A DNA stretch of 64,000 bases, taken from contig OX940865.1 of NCBI GenBank assembly GCA_954871525.1, positions 8,370,001 to 8,434,000 of the forward strand, given 5' to 3'. Shown one piece after another: positions 34,875 through 44,700 of the stretch. Below the pieces are notes generated by a model. That model worked only from the letters and a program-made list of their open reading frames with translations, was not told where the DNA came from and did no database searches. The translations under genes were made by a program, and so were the position numbers. The DNA comes from Parietaria judaica (Eukaryota > Streptophyta > Magnoliopsida > Rosales > Urticaceae). Positions within the stretch are counted from its first letter, which is position 1. Every line of letters starts with the position of its first letter.

Positions 34875-34929
34875 CTGGAAACCCTAGCGGGGTTAGAGAG
34901 AGAGGATGCGAGGTAGAGAGAGAAAGAAA

Positions 34930-35369
34930 CTGAGGGTTGTAACACGAATTTCAAACCCTAATCTCAATAAAATCTCGAGTTCAGGTTTCTTTGTCGTTTC
35001 CGTACCAAACTACATGTCGTGTATTACCTCGTACATGTGTCGTTTCTGTAGTTATTGTCGTTTAGACTTATTTGGTCACTTGGGCCACTTCTTTTGGGCC
35101 AAGGTAGAGTCTTGAGCTGGGCTAATCCCCAACAGAAACATAACCCAATCATTCAACCCAACTCAATAGAACCCAACCCCAATCTAACCCATGCAAAACT
35201 AAGTCAATATATATCGGGTTGGGTCCAACCCGAAGAAATAGTTGGGTAGGGGTTGGGCTGGATGCATTGGTTTGTGCTGATCCAATTAACCTAATCAAGT
35301 TTTTTTTAATTAATAATTATTTTTTTGATATAGTGATTTTTTAAGTAAGTAAAAACAAATACAAAGTAA

Positions 35370-35423
<54 letters not shown>

Positions 35424-36340
35424 CCAAGATTCTTATGTTTACGTTTAGTTGTTATGTTATGTTTGCGACTATGTTTCTAGTTTTTGTTAATGCTTACATA
35501 TCTAGTTTAGTTTACGATCATGTTTCCTAATTCCATTATTGAATGTTTAGACCAAGGTTCAACTTACCGATGTTACCGATAAACCGATTACCGTTTTCGA
35601 CGGATTAATCGATAGCTTACCGATTAACCGACGGAATACCTATAACACTGTAGCTTACCGATTACCGATACTTTTCGATGATTATCGACGGATTAAGTAT
35701 CGATACTTTTTGACAGAAAACTTATAAAATATTTTGATAATATCATACCACAAAACATATGTTAAATTATTAAGTGTATAATTATAATATTAATATTAGT
35801 TGAAGTGTATAATATTAAATGAATATACATATTAAGTGTATATGTATGTTAGGTGAAGTTAATATGTATGTTAAGTGTATAATATTATTTGAAGTGTGTA
35901 ATATTAAGTTAAATTATTAAGTGAAAGTGTATGTGTATGTTAAGTTGTGTGATATTAGTTGAATAGCAAAACGTCCCACATTGATAGATGACAAGAGTTT
36001 GGTGATGTTTATATACCAAATATTAGGGACAAGGGCTTGGGCCCTTTGGGTCATAGGATTTATTGGATGGGGGAGGACTCACACAAATGTTACACCACCA
36101 CACGCGCGCGCCGCCGCCGTCCGTCCGGTCGGACGTGGCGAGGTGAGGTGAGGTGCTCTTGTGTAAGTATAATTATTTTTGCCGAATTTTTTTTTACCGA
36201 AAAGTCCCTTTTTTTAACCCAGAGTTTTTCAGATTGGGTTGGATTGGGCCTTCAAATATATTTGGTTGGGTTGGGTAACTTTTTTAAAGCCCTATAAAAT
36301 CGTGATTCAACCCATGCACACTCCACCAACAACACATTGG
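34930..36340. repeat. low-complexity intergenic DNA with GGGTTGGG-type ends
   Basis: No gene. 35130-35190 (AACCCAACCCC, AACCCATGCAAAA) and 36235-36325 (GGGTTGGATTGGG, CAACCCATGCACACTCC) look like subterminal repeats of non-autonomous hAT elements. Between them lie repeated CCGATTACCG phrases (35560-35700) and GTGTATAATATTAAGTG-like degenerate repeats (35755-35960). Confidence 0.4.
35371..35422. repeat. (TAA)n microsatellite
   Basis: Seventeen uninterrupted ATA/TAA units. Confidence 0.97.
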
Positions 36341-37936
36341 CAACTCGGTTACCATCAACTACTATTGGTATAAGCATTACCTATAAATGTCTCTTTTAAA
36401 TTAAAACCCATAGTTATTTAAAAAAAAAAAAACCCATAGTTGATACTTGGTGGCCGATTGATAATTTTTACCTAGTGTGATAATTATTACGCATGAATAA
36501 TATTAGCAATGCGAAATAAAAATTTGAGGCCTTGACAAAATAAATAATGATAAAAAAAATCTATAAATATGAATAAAGAGGTGGGTCAAACCCGCTCTTT
36601 TATGAGTCTGAATAAGTGGGCTTGCGCCGAACATGCCTATAATTGTTTTTTATCTATTTATTCTTGCCCATGCCGTTATCTCCAACCGCTAAAAGATGCA
36701 CTTTTCATGATAGCGATGCAGACAAGGGGGTTCGGGGTTCACCTCCCACCCTACACGTTCCCACCTTTTTATTGTCTTTTTTCGTAAACATCACATAGAC
36801 TCTCTTTCTTTGCAGGTCAACAATAGTCTTGTTGACGTGTTTTTGTTTTTGTTTTTGTTTTTGTTTTTGGTATCAAAAGGATGTAGAAACTAGAATGTGT
36901 GCGATAGTGCAACCATAGGAAAATAGATTTCATGTTCATTTTTATAATTATTGCCTCTTTGGGATTCATAAAAAATTATAAAATGTAATTTTTATTAATA
37001 AAAGGAGTGCATGGTTCTCCCACACAATAAATTAAAAAAAAAAAAGCAAAACTATAATTTTAAAGATTACTACTTTTGGTAATTATAAAGGTTTCATATT
37101 ATTATGAATGTACACTTTTTCAGTAGAAGATGGCGACTTGATTCTCGAAAATTACTTGAATTCCAAAGAAATTGAGAGATGGAAATCACCAAGAATAATA
37201 ATAAAAAGAAAGTCACTCACTTTTTTTTTTATGAGAATATTTGAATTTCATTCATATTTCCATGATTACTCGAACTCAAGACTTCTAATGTTTTAACTGG
37301 TGTACTTGTTACCACTAGACCAATCACATCTTATAAAAAAAAAAAAACACAAAATATGTAAGCTCTATCCTTACTACCAATAATGACTTCAACTCTATTA
37401 TATATGTGTATTTCTTGAAGCTTTATTATAATTATGACTATTGTGTTGTGCTAGGATTCATTAACTAAAATTAATTAACAAAAAACAGTTTTTCAATACT
37501 TGTTAGATTGCTGGTTATATGACTAATAAAGTTCTTAATCTTCAGAGGTGTCAGATTACTTGCCGTTTTTTATTCTCGTCAAATCAATTAGATATACCTT
37601 TGACAATCATAACTAAATATAGAATTTCAAGAAACATAAAACTTGTAAATTTATAAATCATGAATTGTGATCATGCACTAGCACTACAGCCCTTCTATAT
37701 ATGCAATCACTACATCGCAACTATCTAAAAGCAAACTTAGCATGAGAACTGTAATCACAATATAAAAATACAGAACATAAATTAAACAGACTCAAGTTTC
37801 AAGATTCAAGATTAAAGAAGCTACACGAAACTTGTAAAATTTGGTACTTTGTTATTACTCACAAACAAGCTACAGTGAAACCGTTCTCACAATGTATAAT
37901 TTACAGAGCATAAACCAACAAATAACTAAGTAAAAA
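36341..37936. other. AT-rich intergenic DNA
   Basis: No convincing gene. A (GTTTTT)n stretch lies at about 36838-36868. The last 200-300 bases are probably the 3' UTR of the minus-strand RING gene. Confidence 0.4.
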
Positions 37937-38680
37937 CTAGGACAGCTCGAAGCGGCACAATGGGCAGAACCTGCTCTGCTCCAACCACGGAATGACGCAG
38001 TTTTCATGATAGCAATGCGAGCACGGCAAGCAGATCACCTCCGACCCAACAGGAACCTCTTCCAGACAGATTGTACACTTCCCTGCTTGTACTGTTCTCT
38101 CCTTTCCTAATCCGTCTAGCGACTCTTTCTTCGCCGGCTCAAATCTAATCTTGACATCGAAATCATTGACGTCGAAGATATCTTCTTCGTATTCAACAAA
38201 ATTAATAATGTTGAAATCGAAATCAACTTCTTCTTCGCCTTCATCAATAATAGTATCGGTGTTGATATGTACAGAACTGTCGTCGTGTTGACCGCGAGGA
38301 TAGGTACTGAAATAGTTATCGATAATATTTTCGACGAAGAGTGGGATGTCGCCGTCGCTGTTAATAAGTGAAGATTGCTCGGTGTTGTCGGCCGTGTGAT
38401 ATTCTACTCTCGATAACAATGTATCGAAATCGGCTTCGGCCTCGTCTTCATTAAAAATACTATCGAAGTCGACTACTACAGAATTGTCGTCATATTCACC
38501 GGAGAAAGTATTGAAATCGACATTGATGATATCGTGCTCATCGTCAAGGAAGATAGTCGTACCAATGTCGTCTTCGTCTATACTGAATATTGGAACATCT
38601 TGGCTGAAGAGTAAGCTTTCTAGTGAAGCTTTATCGGTCTTGATGCTTGCCGTCGGTAACAAACTAGAGTGTGGATTCAT
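37937..38680 (-). CDS. RING-H2 finger protein, probable E3 ubiquitin ligase
   Basis: Intact single-exon frame of 247 residues. The first about 190 residues are strongly acidic (many Asp/Glu, repeats like DDNSVVDFDSIF) with no membrane segment. The C-terminal about 45 residues form a RING-H2 finger with spacing CX2C...CX1HX2HX2CX10CX2C (CTICLEEV, then CSHCYHENC, then CPLC). The Pro-Trp pair after the sixth ligand is the usual contact for ubiquitin-conjugating enzymes. It should therefore pass ubiquitin from an E2 to a substrate, probably as a soluble protein. The ATG sits 70-120 bases downstream of an (AT)n run that may overlap its promoter. The family is large and I do not name an ortholog. 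There are no stops, and this is the best-preserved gene in the window. Confidence 0.88.
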   Translation of the reverse strand: MNPHSSLLPTASIKTDKASLESLLFSQDVPIFSIDEDDIGTTIFLDDEHDIINVDFNTFSGEYDDNSVVVDFDSIFNEDEAEADFDTLLSRVEYHTADNTEQSSLINSDGDIPLFVENIIDNYFSTYPRGQHDDSSVHINTDTIIDEGEEEVDFDFNIINFVEYEEDIFDVNDFDVKIRFEPAKKESLDGLGKERTVQAGKCTICLEEVPVGSEVICLPCSHCYHENCVIPWLEQSRFCPLCRFELS

Positions 38681-38765
38681 GTCTTCTTTACCGAGAGCGC
38701 AGTGAGACTAGGGTTTTGCGTTTTAAGAGAAAGATACTGAGTAAGTAAGAAAACAAGGGTGCGGA

Positions 38766-38768
<3 letters not shown>

Positions 38769-38796
<28 letters not shown>
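38769..38796. repeat. (AT)n microsatellite upstream of the RING gene
   Basis: About 28 bases of AT, at about 90 bases before the RING start codon on the minus strand. Confidence 0.95.
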
Positions 38797-38802
<6 letters not shown>

Positions 38803-38925
38803 TTTTGGGAAGCGAGTTATAATAGGATTGGAATTATCCACTATAAACAAGCGAGTTATAAATATATATACAAAATACTCTAATACTATACATAAATAAA
38901 TATAATTAAACTAAATAACTATTTC

Positions 38926-40712
38926 TTGAAACTAACAATTTATCTTAACATTCTTGTTGAGGGCGATTTGCACCACCCTAGTTTTTATGTGAGATCTATT
39001 GCGCAAGAGTTGATGAACTGCTTTTCCGATTGGGGTATTAAGAAAGTTCAGTCAATAACTTTCGATAATGCTACATCCAATGACGTTGCTGCGGTTAAAG
39101 TAAAGAAGAAGTTGCTGCAAAGAAAGGAAAAATGATTACAATTGAACGGTGAATTGTTTCACATGAGATGCATATGTCACATCGTGAATCTCATTGTTGG
39201 AGACGGTTTAAAGGAATTGGGACCTTATATTGAATCTATTCGAAATGCGGTGAAATATGTGAAATCTTCTCCATCCCGGAAGAAAAGGTTTAAGGAGTGT
39301 ATTGTCCTCGAGGATATCAAATCAAAGGCACTCTTGTCCTTGGATGTTCCGACTCGTTGGAATTCGACGTATCTCATGTTACAAGCAGTAGTGAAATATC
39401 GAAGAGCTTTCGATCGGATGAATGGAGATCTCAACTACGTGAACTTCTTTGAAGGTGCGGATCGTCCCGACGATGTGGCCTGGGAATACGCTGAAATATT
39501 CATCGTATTTTTGAAGACTTTCTACGACCTGACCACTCGGCTTAGCGGTACGTCTTACGCGACAACGAACTTATGCTTTAGAGATATTTGTGCCGTGAAG
39601 AAAGAATTAAATGTCCTTCTAAGTAAACCGGAAAATAGTTTGTTGGAGAAGATGGGGAAAGCTATGAATTTGAAATTTAAAAGGTATTGGGGCGATCCCG
39701 AGCAAGTCAATATGATTGTGTTTCTCGCCACTGTGCTTGATCCGAGATACAAATTGGGTTACATCGAACATTGTCTCAAAGCTGTTTTTGGTGACAAAGT
39801 GAAAGACAGGGTTGTTCCAAGAATTCTAGCGAAGCTTTATGAGCTTTTTAAAGAATACGGCGATGGTACACTCGCTCAGGAACCTTCTAGTTCAGCCATG
39901 GAAGTCGATGATGCAGTGCACATGACAAGTGTAGACGAACTTGATTCGTCGTTTATGCAAAGTGTTATCGAGACTCAAGAAAGCGAACTGCATGAAGTTG
40001 ATAGATATCTGAAGGATAAACAAAAAGGGTTGGATGTGAAGAATCAAAACTTCGATGTACTGATCTGGTGGAGTGCTAATTCTTCGAACTATAAAGTTCT
40101 TGCTAAGATCGCAAAAGATGTGTTAGCAGTACCAGTTTCTACGGTGGCATCTGAATCGGCATTTTCTGGTGGAGGTCGCATTCTTGATTCTTTTAGGAGT
40201 TCTTTATTGCCTACTACGGTTGAAGCCTTAATATTATTGAGGAATTGGTTACACGAGAGCAACGAATATTCGGTATTAAGCATGTTCATGGACGAAGTGA
40301 ACACGTATGAGGATTGCTTGGAATTAGAAGAAGAGCAAGGTATTTAACTTAATCACGTGACTCATTTATTTGGTACATGAATTATTTTAATTTTTAGCAT
40401 TAGGCCTACTGTTTGTATTACTATAAAATAATGCTAGATTTGGTACATTGATATTAGGCCTACTGTTTGTATTTTTTAAGGCCTATTGTTTGTATTTTTA
40501 ATGGAATATGTTTGATATTTGAATATGTTTATTGCAAATCAGATTTGAATATTATTTGAACCAAATGTTTTATAGGTACAAACTCTCGACTTCCCGTTTC
40601 AACCTCCACTCCGACCGCTCTCTCTGCTCCTTCCGCCCCCTCCGCTCCCACCGTTCGTAGTAGTAACGCGAAGAAGAAAAAGGACAAGGCGAAATCAAAG
40701 AAAAATAAATGA
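38926..40712 (+). pseudogene. hAT transposase, N-terminus missing, BED/Ac-type
   Basis: The frame begins in the middle of the catalytic domain (DWGIKKVQSITFDNATSND), with a TGA at 39133-39135, then continues in frame through RCICHIVNLIV, LDVPTRWNSTYLML and the C-terminal dimerisation domain (VPVSTVASESAFSGGGRILD, RSSLLPTTVEALILLRNWL). This is the Ac/ricesleeper pattern. The frame appears spliced at 40340-40575 (AAG|GTATTT and TTTATAG|GT) to a last exon, 40576-40712, encoding a Ser/Pro/Ala stretch and a Lys-rich end (KKKKDKAKSKKNK). The BED zinc finger and the first Asp region are absent, so this copy cannot be active. It would have bound element ends and excised them in the nucleus. Confidence 0.88.
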
Positions 40713-40859
40713 CTCGGTTTTATTCTTTTGGATGTTTTTATTTATTAGACATGGTATTTTGTATTTCGGATTTTGTCTTGGATTTGATTTCAGATTTGGT
40801 AACGGTTTTAGTCACGATTTTTTCACGATATTTTTCACAATTCTTTCATGATTTTATCC

Positions 40860-40993
40860 CGGTTCCGGTTTAAAAAAAAAGGGAAATATGCATTCGGAAC
40901 CGGGAACCGGTACCAAGGAAAAAAATCCCGAATTTTCGGGATAGGTACCATTTTTCATAATTATACCGGTTCCCGGTTCCGCTTTCACCCCTA
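40860..40993 (+). mobile_element. 3' end of the hAT element with GGAACCGGG-type subterminal repeats
   Basis: Inverted short repeats (CGGAACCGGGAACCGGTACC, then ACCGGTTCCCGGTTCCG) end in GCTTTCACCCCTA at 40993, the reverse complement of a TAGGGGTGAAAGC-type hAT terminus. No matching left terminus is present upstream of 38926. Confidence 0.75.
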
Positions 40994-41830
40994 ACGATAA
41001 TAATGAACAGTGAATATCTCTGATTTATTATATTCCCGAAAGGACTCGGTTTTTCCCGTTTGATAGCTTGGACAATTGAAGGAAACAATTACAATGATAA
41101 GGATAGGATATGACTTGATGCCGCGCCTCGCCGGCTTCAGCGAGGCTGCCTACGTACCCGGTATATACCGGGATCAGGTCATCACGTAGTTCAAAGTGGT
41201 TTGTGGTGTTCTCTTCTTCTTTCCCTCTTTCTTCCTTCTTTCTTTCTGGTTTCTCTCGTTGGTTTCTCTTGGTTGAATCTCTTGGTCGAATGTCTCTTCT
41301 ACCTTTGCCGAATGTCCAGCCCCTGCGGTAATTTCTCCATCTCTTCTAATGAGGTTTACGGGTGTATTTATATGCTTAGGATTTCTGGGATTCGTTTCCC
41401 TTCTTGTTCCTTGAATCTCGCTAGGGTTTCCACTCTTTCTGCTTTGATTGTTGCCGACCTTCCTTGAATACGCTGATTTTCCCACGATTTCCTCAACTGA
41501 TTGACTGATTCTCCTTTATTCGTGCGATTCTGACTTCTTCATCATTAAATTCGATGGGGTTTCGCGATGAGCTTTCCTCGATAAACTTCTTTTCGATGAA
41601 TTTCTTCTCTCTGGATTCTTCCTCGAGGTTTCTTCATCGAGGTGCGATAAAGTATTCCATCGCAGATTGCCTTTACACTAGTTGAACTTCGTCGCGGATT
41701 TGACTTCCTCGAGCATGCTCCTTCTTTGACCAATAGTCAACGAACGTCACTGCCTTCATTTCACGTCGTTTTTGGGATAAAACGACATGAGTAGTATTAA
41801 TGAGGGATTTGACGAAATCTGACCTTAACG
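40994..41830 (-). repeat. old LTR fragment related to the Tat LTR
   Basis: The right edge reads, on the minus strand, GTTAAGGTCAGATTTCGTCA, close to the start of the Tat LTR at 19367. The left part (about 41010-41070) resembles the reverse complement of 19935-20010. A minus-strand TATA-like ATATAAATACACCC lies at about 41362-41376. It begins directly at the hAT terminus. The open frame on the minus strand inside it is not a gene. Confidence 0.6.
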
Positions 41831-42344
41831 ATTCTATAACTTTTTTTTTTTAAGTTCCCTTACTTAAAGCGCACAATAATCTTGGTTTTGATTAGGGATT
41901 AATCTAACATGTTGAGAAGTTTCTACGAGTTCTTTTTTTTTTTTTTGGAACGAAAAAATATAATCTTGGTTTTGATTGAAGATTAATCTGTAAGTTTCTA
42001 TGGTTTTGATTTGGTAAATAATCTTGGTTTTTTTAAGTTTCTACGAGTTTATTGAAGTTTACGTGACCTTGAAATTTATTTATAATGCTTCTTTACCTCA
42101 ATCGTAGACCTTAAAATTTCTCTACCACGAATGATGAGTTTATAAAAGTATTTTTTTTTTATTTTTCTTTTGAAGGGTGAGTTTATTAAAAAAAAATTAA
42201 TTATTTTGTTATGATAATTTATTAAAGTTTATGTGACCTTGTTTTGAATAACCTTTTCAAAAACACTGAAAAATCATATGATATTTTTATAACAAACTAA
42301 ATTCATTTTTCTTAAATATAACCAAATATAGCCTAATTAACCTG
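41831..42344. other. AT-rich intergenic DNA
   Basis: No gene. 42040-42120 resembles 51435-51515 (GTTTATTGAAGTTTACGTGACC type). Confidence 0.4.
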
Positions 42345-43242
42345 CAAGGCCGTGCCTTAGATTTTCGAGGCCCTAGGCGAAGATTTTTTTGGGGCCCCCT
42401 ATCGTAATTACAAAATTCAATTTTGTGCAAAATTATATACAATAGTTATAAATAAATAATTGCTCATTAAAAAAACATGTCTAGCAGTTTAAGAAGCAAA
42501 AGTACTAATAAACTCGGCATAATAGATTTTATCGACCATGTCTTTTTTAATAAACAATGTAACTAAACCACTCAACATATCTTGAGATATGGTTGATCGA
42601 AGATAAGACTATACAATTTAACTTCGAGAAATTTCTTTGTGCATATATAATTTTAACTGATATGGTCAGCATAACCGGTGCAATCCAAGCATTTGGATAA
42701 CTACAATCCAATTCTTGTATATAATTAAAAACATCGAACACTCTCTTCATGTTGGTTGGCACATTCACGCTTAATATAGAGAGAAAATAAGTTTGGGATT
42801 GTGGGAATAAATGGCATGAGGAAATTATATTGTAAAGTGAGAATAAATGGCATGAGGAAATAATATTGTAAAGTGGGAATAAGAGACCCTATTTAATTTG
42901 GGAATTGGGGGCCCAAATATCATAGTTAAGTGATTTCAATTTTTAAAATTAGGGGCTCTAAATAATTTGGGAATTGAGGGTCCGAATCTTATAGTTAATT
43001 GATTTTAATTAAAAAAAAATTGAGGCTCTAAATTCTTTGAGAATTAGGCGCCAAATATTAAAGTTAAGTAGTTTTTATTATATTTTTTCATGGCCCTTAA
43101 ATTTAATTTAAGTGATTTTAATATATAATAAATTAATTTAAGTGAATTCCTTGCATTCGATTTTAAGGGGTCCCTAGATTTAATATATTTTTGCTTTACT
43201 ATAGGCGGACGCCTACTCAGCCTCCCTTCAGGCACGGTTCTG
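42345..43242 (-). mobile_element. deleted hAT element of the TTF-zinc-finger type
   Basis: Ends CAAGGCCGTGCCTTAG (42345) and CAGGCACGGTTCTG (43242) are imperfect inverted repeats. The minus frame 42768-42547 is a decayed dimerisation domain (YPNAWIAPVMLTISV, AQRNFSKLN, cf. the family's AERSFSKLK). The rest of the transposase is missing. 42780-43060 holds degenerate repeats with GGGAATTGGGGGCCC phrases. The flanking 8-mers do not match, so the target duplication has decayed or the ends are misplaced. Confidence 0.6.
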
Positions 43243-43569
43243 TTATTAATTATTTTTCGTTCAAATCAAATTAAATAAAAACATAATATAGTAAAGCAAT
43301 TTATTAATTTAACTTTACAAAATTGTTAAATGTTTGCTTTATCAGTTCGTACCAAACGCCTTTATAATTTCACTCTTTATCCAAACAATACTCCTATATT
43401 GTTTAAATGAAATCGTAAACATTAAAAATATTTTCAATTACTAACGGAACGAGGTCAAAATATATGATGTTTTAGGTATTTAATTAACTAATTCCTGAGT
43501 TTGAGGAAAAAAGTTAGTGTCAAAAAACGGTACGAAAAGCTATATAAATGTAGAGTTGCATACAAAAGC

Positions 43570-43598
<29 letters not shown>
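43243..43598. other. copy of shared block with TATA-like motif; (AT)n at right end
   Basis: Homologous to 18545-18800, including AGCTATATAAATGTAGAG near 43543. 43570-43598 is an (AT)n run in which the Mutator-like element starts. Confidence 0.6.
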
Positions 43599-43600
<2 letters not shown>

Positions 43601-43668
43601 AAATTTTAATTTGAGTGTCCGATAGAGTATGTATTTTCAGAAAAGTACCCAATTTATTAAATTAAAAA
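43599..43668 (+). repeat. left terminal inverted repeat of the Mutator-like element
   Basis: About 80 percent matching by eye to the right terminal repeat, and interrupted at 43669 by the foldback MITE. Confidence 0.75.
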
Positions 43669-44135
43669 GGGAAAATAGCGGCATAAGTCCTCAACCTTTA
43701 CTCAATTGGTGCGGCATAGCCCCAACCTCATTTAATAGCGGTATAAGTACCAAAAGATGATTTCCGTCCATATTTGACTAACGGAAGTAGTTAACGTTTG
43801 CGTGGTCAGCTTCTCGTCGACGTGGACGCCACATAATCCGACATGTCACCATACATGTCATCCTCGCGTCATCAAATTTAATGCAAAATTAATTGAATCC
43901 CTCCATCACCCTTAATTTTGCATTAAATTTGATGACACGCGGATGACGTGTATGGTGACATGTCGGATTACGTGGCGTCCATGTTGACGAGAAGCTGACC
44001 GCGCAAACGTTGACTACTTTCGTTAGTCAAATATGGACGGAAATCATCTTTTGGTACTTATACCGCTATTGAATGGGGTTGGGGCTATGCCGCCCCGGTT
44101 GAGTAAAGGTTGAGGACTTATGCCGCTATTATCCC
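43669..44135. mobile_element. foldback MITE, 467 bp, TSD AATTAAAAA
   Basis: The two arms (about 220 bp each) are near-perfect reverse complements around a short centre at about 43890-43915. The ends are GGGAAAATAGCGGCATAAG and CTTATGCCGCTATTATCCC. A 9-bp duplication AATTAAAAA sits at 43660-43668 and 44136-44144, suggesting mobilisation by a Mutator-type transposase. The right terminal repeat of the host element lacks it and acts as an empty site. Confidence 0.9.
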
Positions 44136-44200
44136 AATTAAAAAATATACCTCAAATTTATTTTTAACCCAAGCCTATGGGCTATGGTCAATTAACTCAG

Positions 44201-44323
44201 TCCATTTCCCCCGAGCCTCGCCGCCAGGCCGAGTCCTCCCTCCTCGAGGCCTCCGACCGCCCCGGCTTCGGCCTTGCCGTGCTCCGCCTCTTCGCCAAGC
44301 CCTCCGTCGACGAGCAGATCCGA
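44201..44323 (+). pseudogene. captured exportin-2 (CAS) N-terminal fragment
   Basis: The frame reads SPEPRRQAESSLLEASDRPG, then FGLAVLRLFAKPSVDEQIR. This is the conserved N-terminal HEAT-repeat start of exportin-2/CAS, the export receptor that returns importin-alpha to the cytoplasm. Only about 40 residues are present and the similarity stops exactly at Arg (44321-44323). It is GC-rich compared with its surroundings and lies in a Mutator-like element, so it is a captured exon piece and not a gene. Confidence 0.8.
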
Positions 44324-44700
44324 ATCCATGAGATTCTTTTGGGCATCCTCTGTCCATTTGATTGCAGATTTGATCTCGTCCTCTTTGCCTTCATGCTCGT
44401 CATCTTCGTTTCGTTGTCCGCTTCTGGATTCGTCTCATCGCTTCTGTGAGAATGCTCAGAACCGGCATCAGATTCATCACGATGAGCAGGTTGTGGAGCT
44501 TCTAAATGCTCTATTCCGGTCGAGCTGGGACGGATAGAAGCTTTGGAGATTGCTCTGAACATGAGCTGCAACATCGCACGCCAACTGTTGGACGCAAGTT
44601 CCGTTAGAAATGTCGTGTCGTTTACGGCAATATTCAGCTCGGGAAGGACTTGCATAGGGACGTCCTTGTTGGGTGATTTGATGAGCTTCTCCACTGCGTT
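44324..44700 (-). pseudogene. second captured fragment, opposite orientation
   Basis: One minus-strand frame reads DEIKSAIKWTEDAQKNLMD up to 44324, resembling an acidic segment found in a family of uncharacterised plant proteins with a WTEDDQKN-type motif. Upstream it changes frame. Another frame (44694-44197) is open for 165 codons with ELNIAVNDTTFLTELASNSW. It directly abuts the exportin fragment. The identity is tentative. Confidence 0.4.

Noticed and set aside
41174..41485. 103-codon minus-strand ORF
   Set aside because: Lies in the LTR fragment related to the Tat LTR; no domain.
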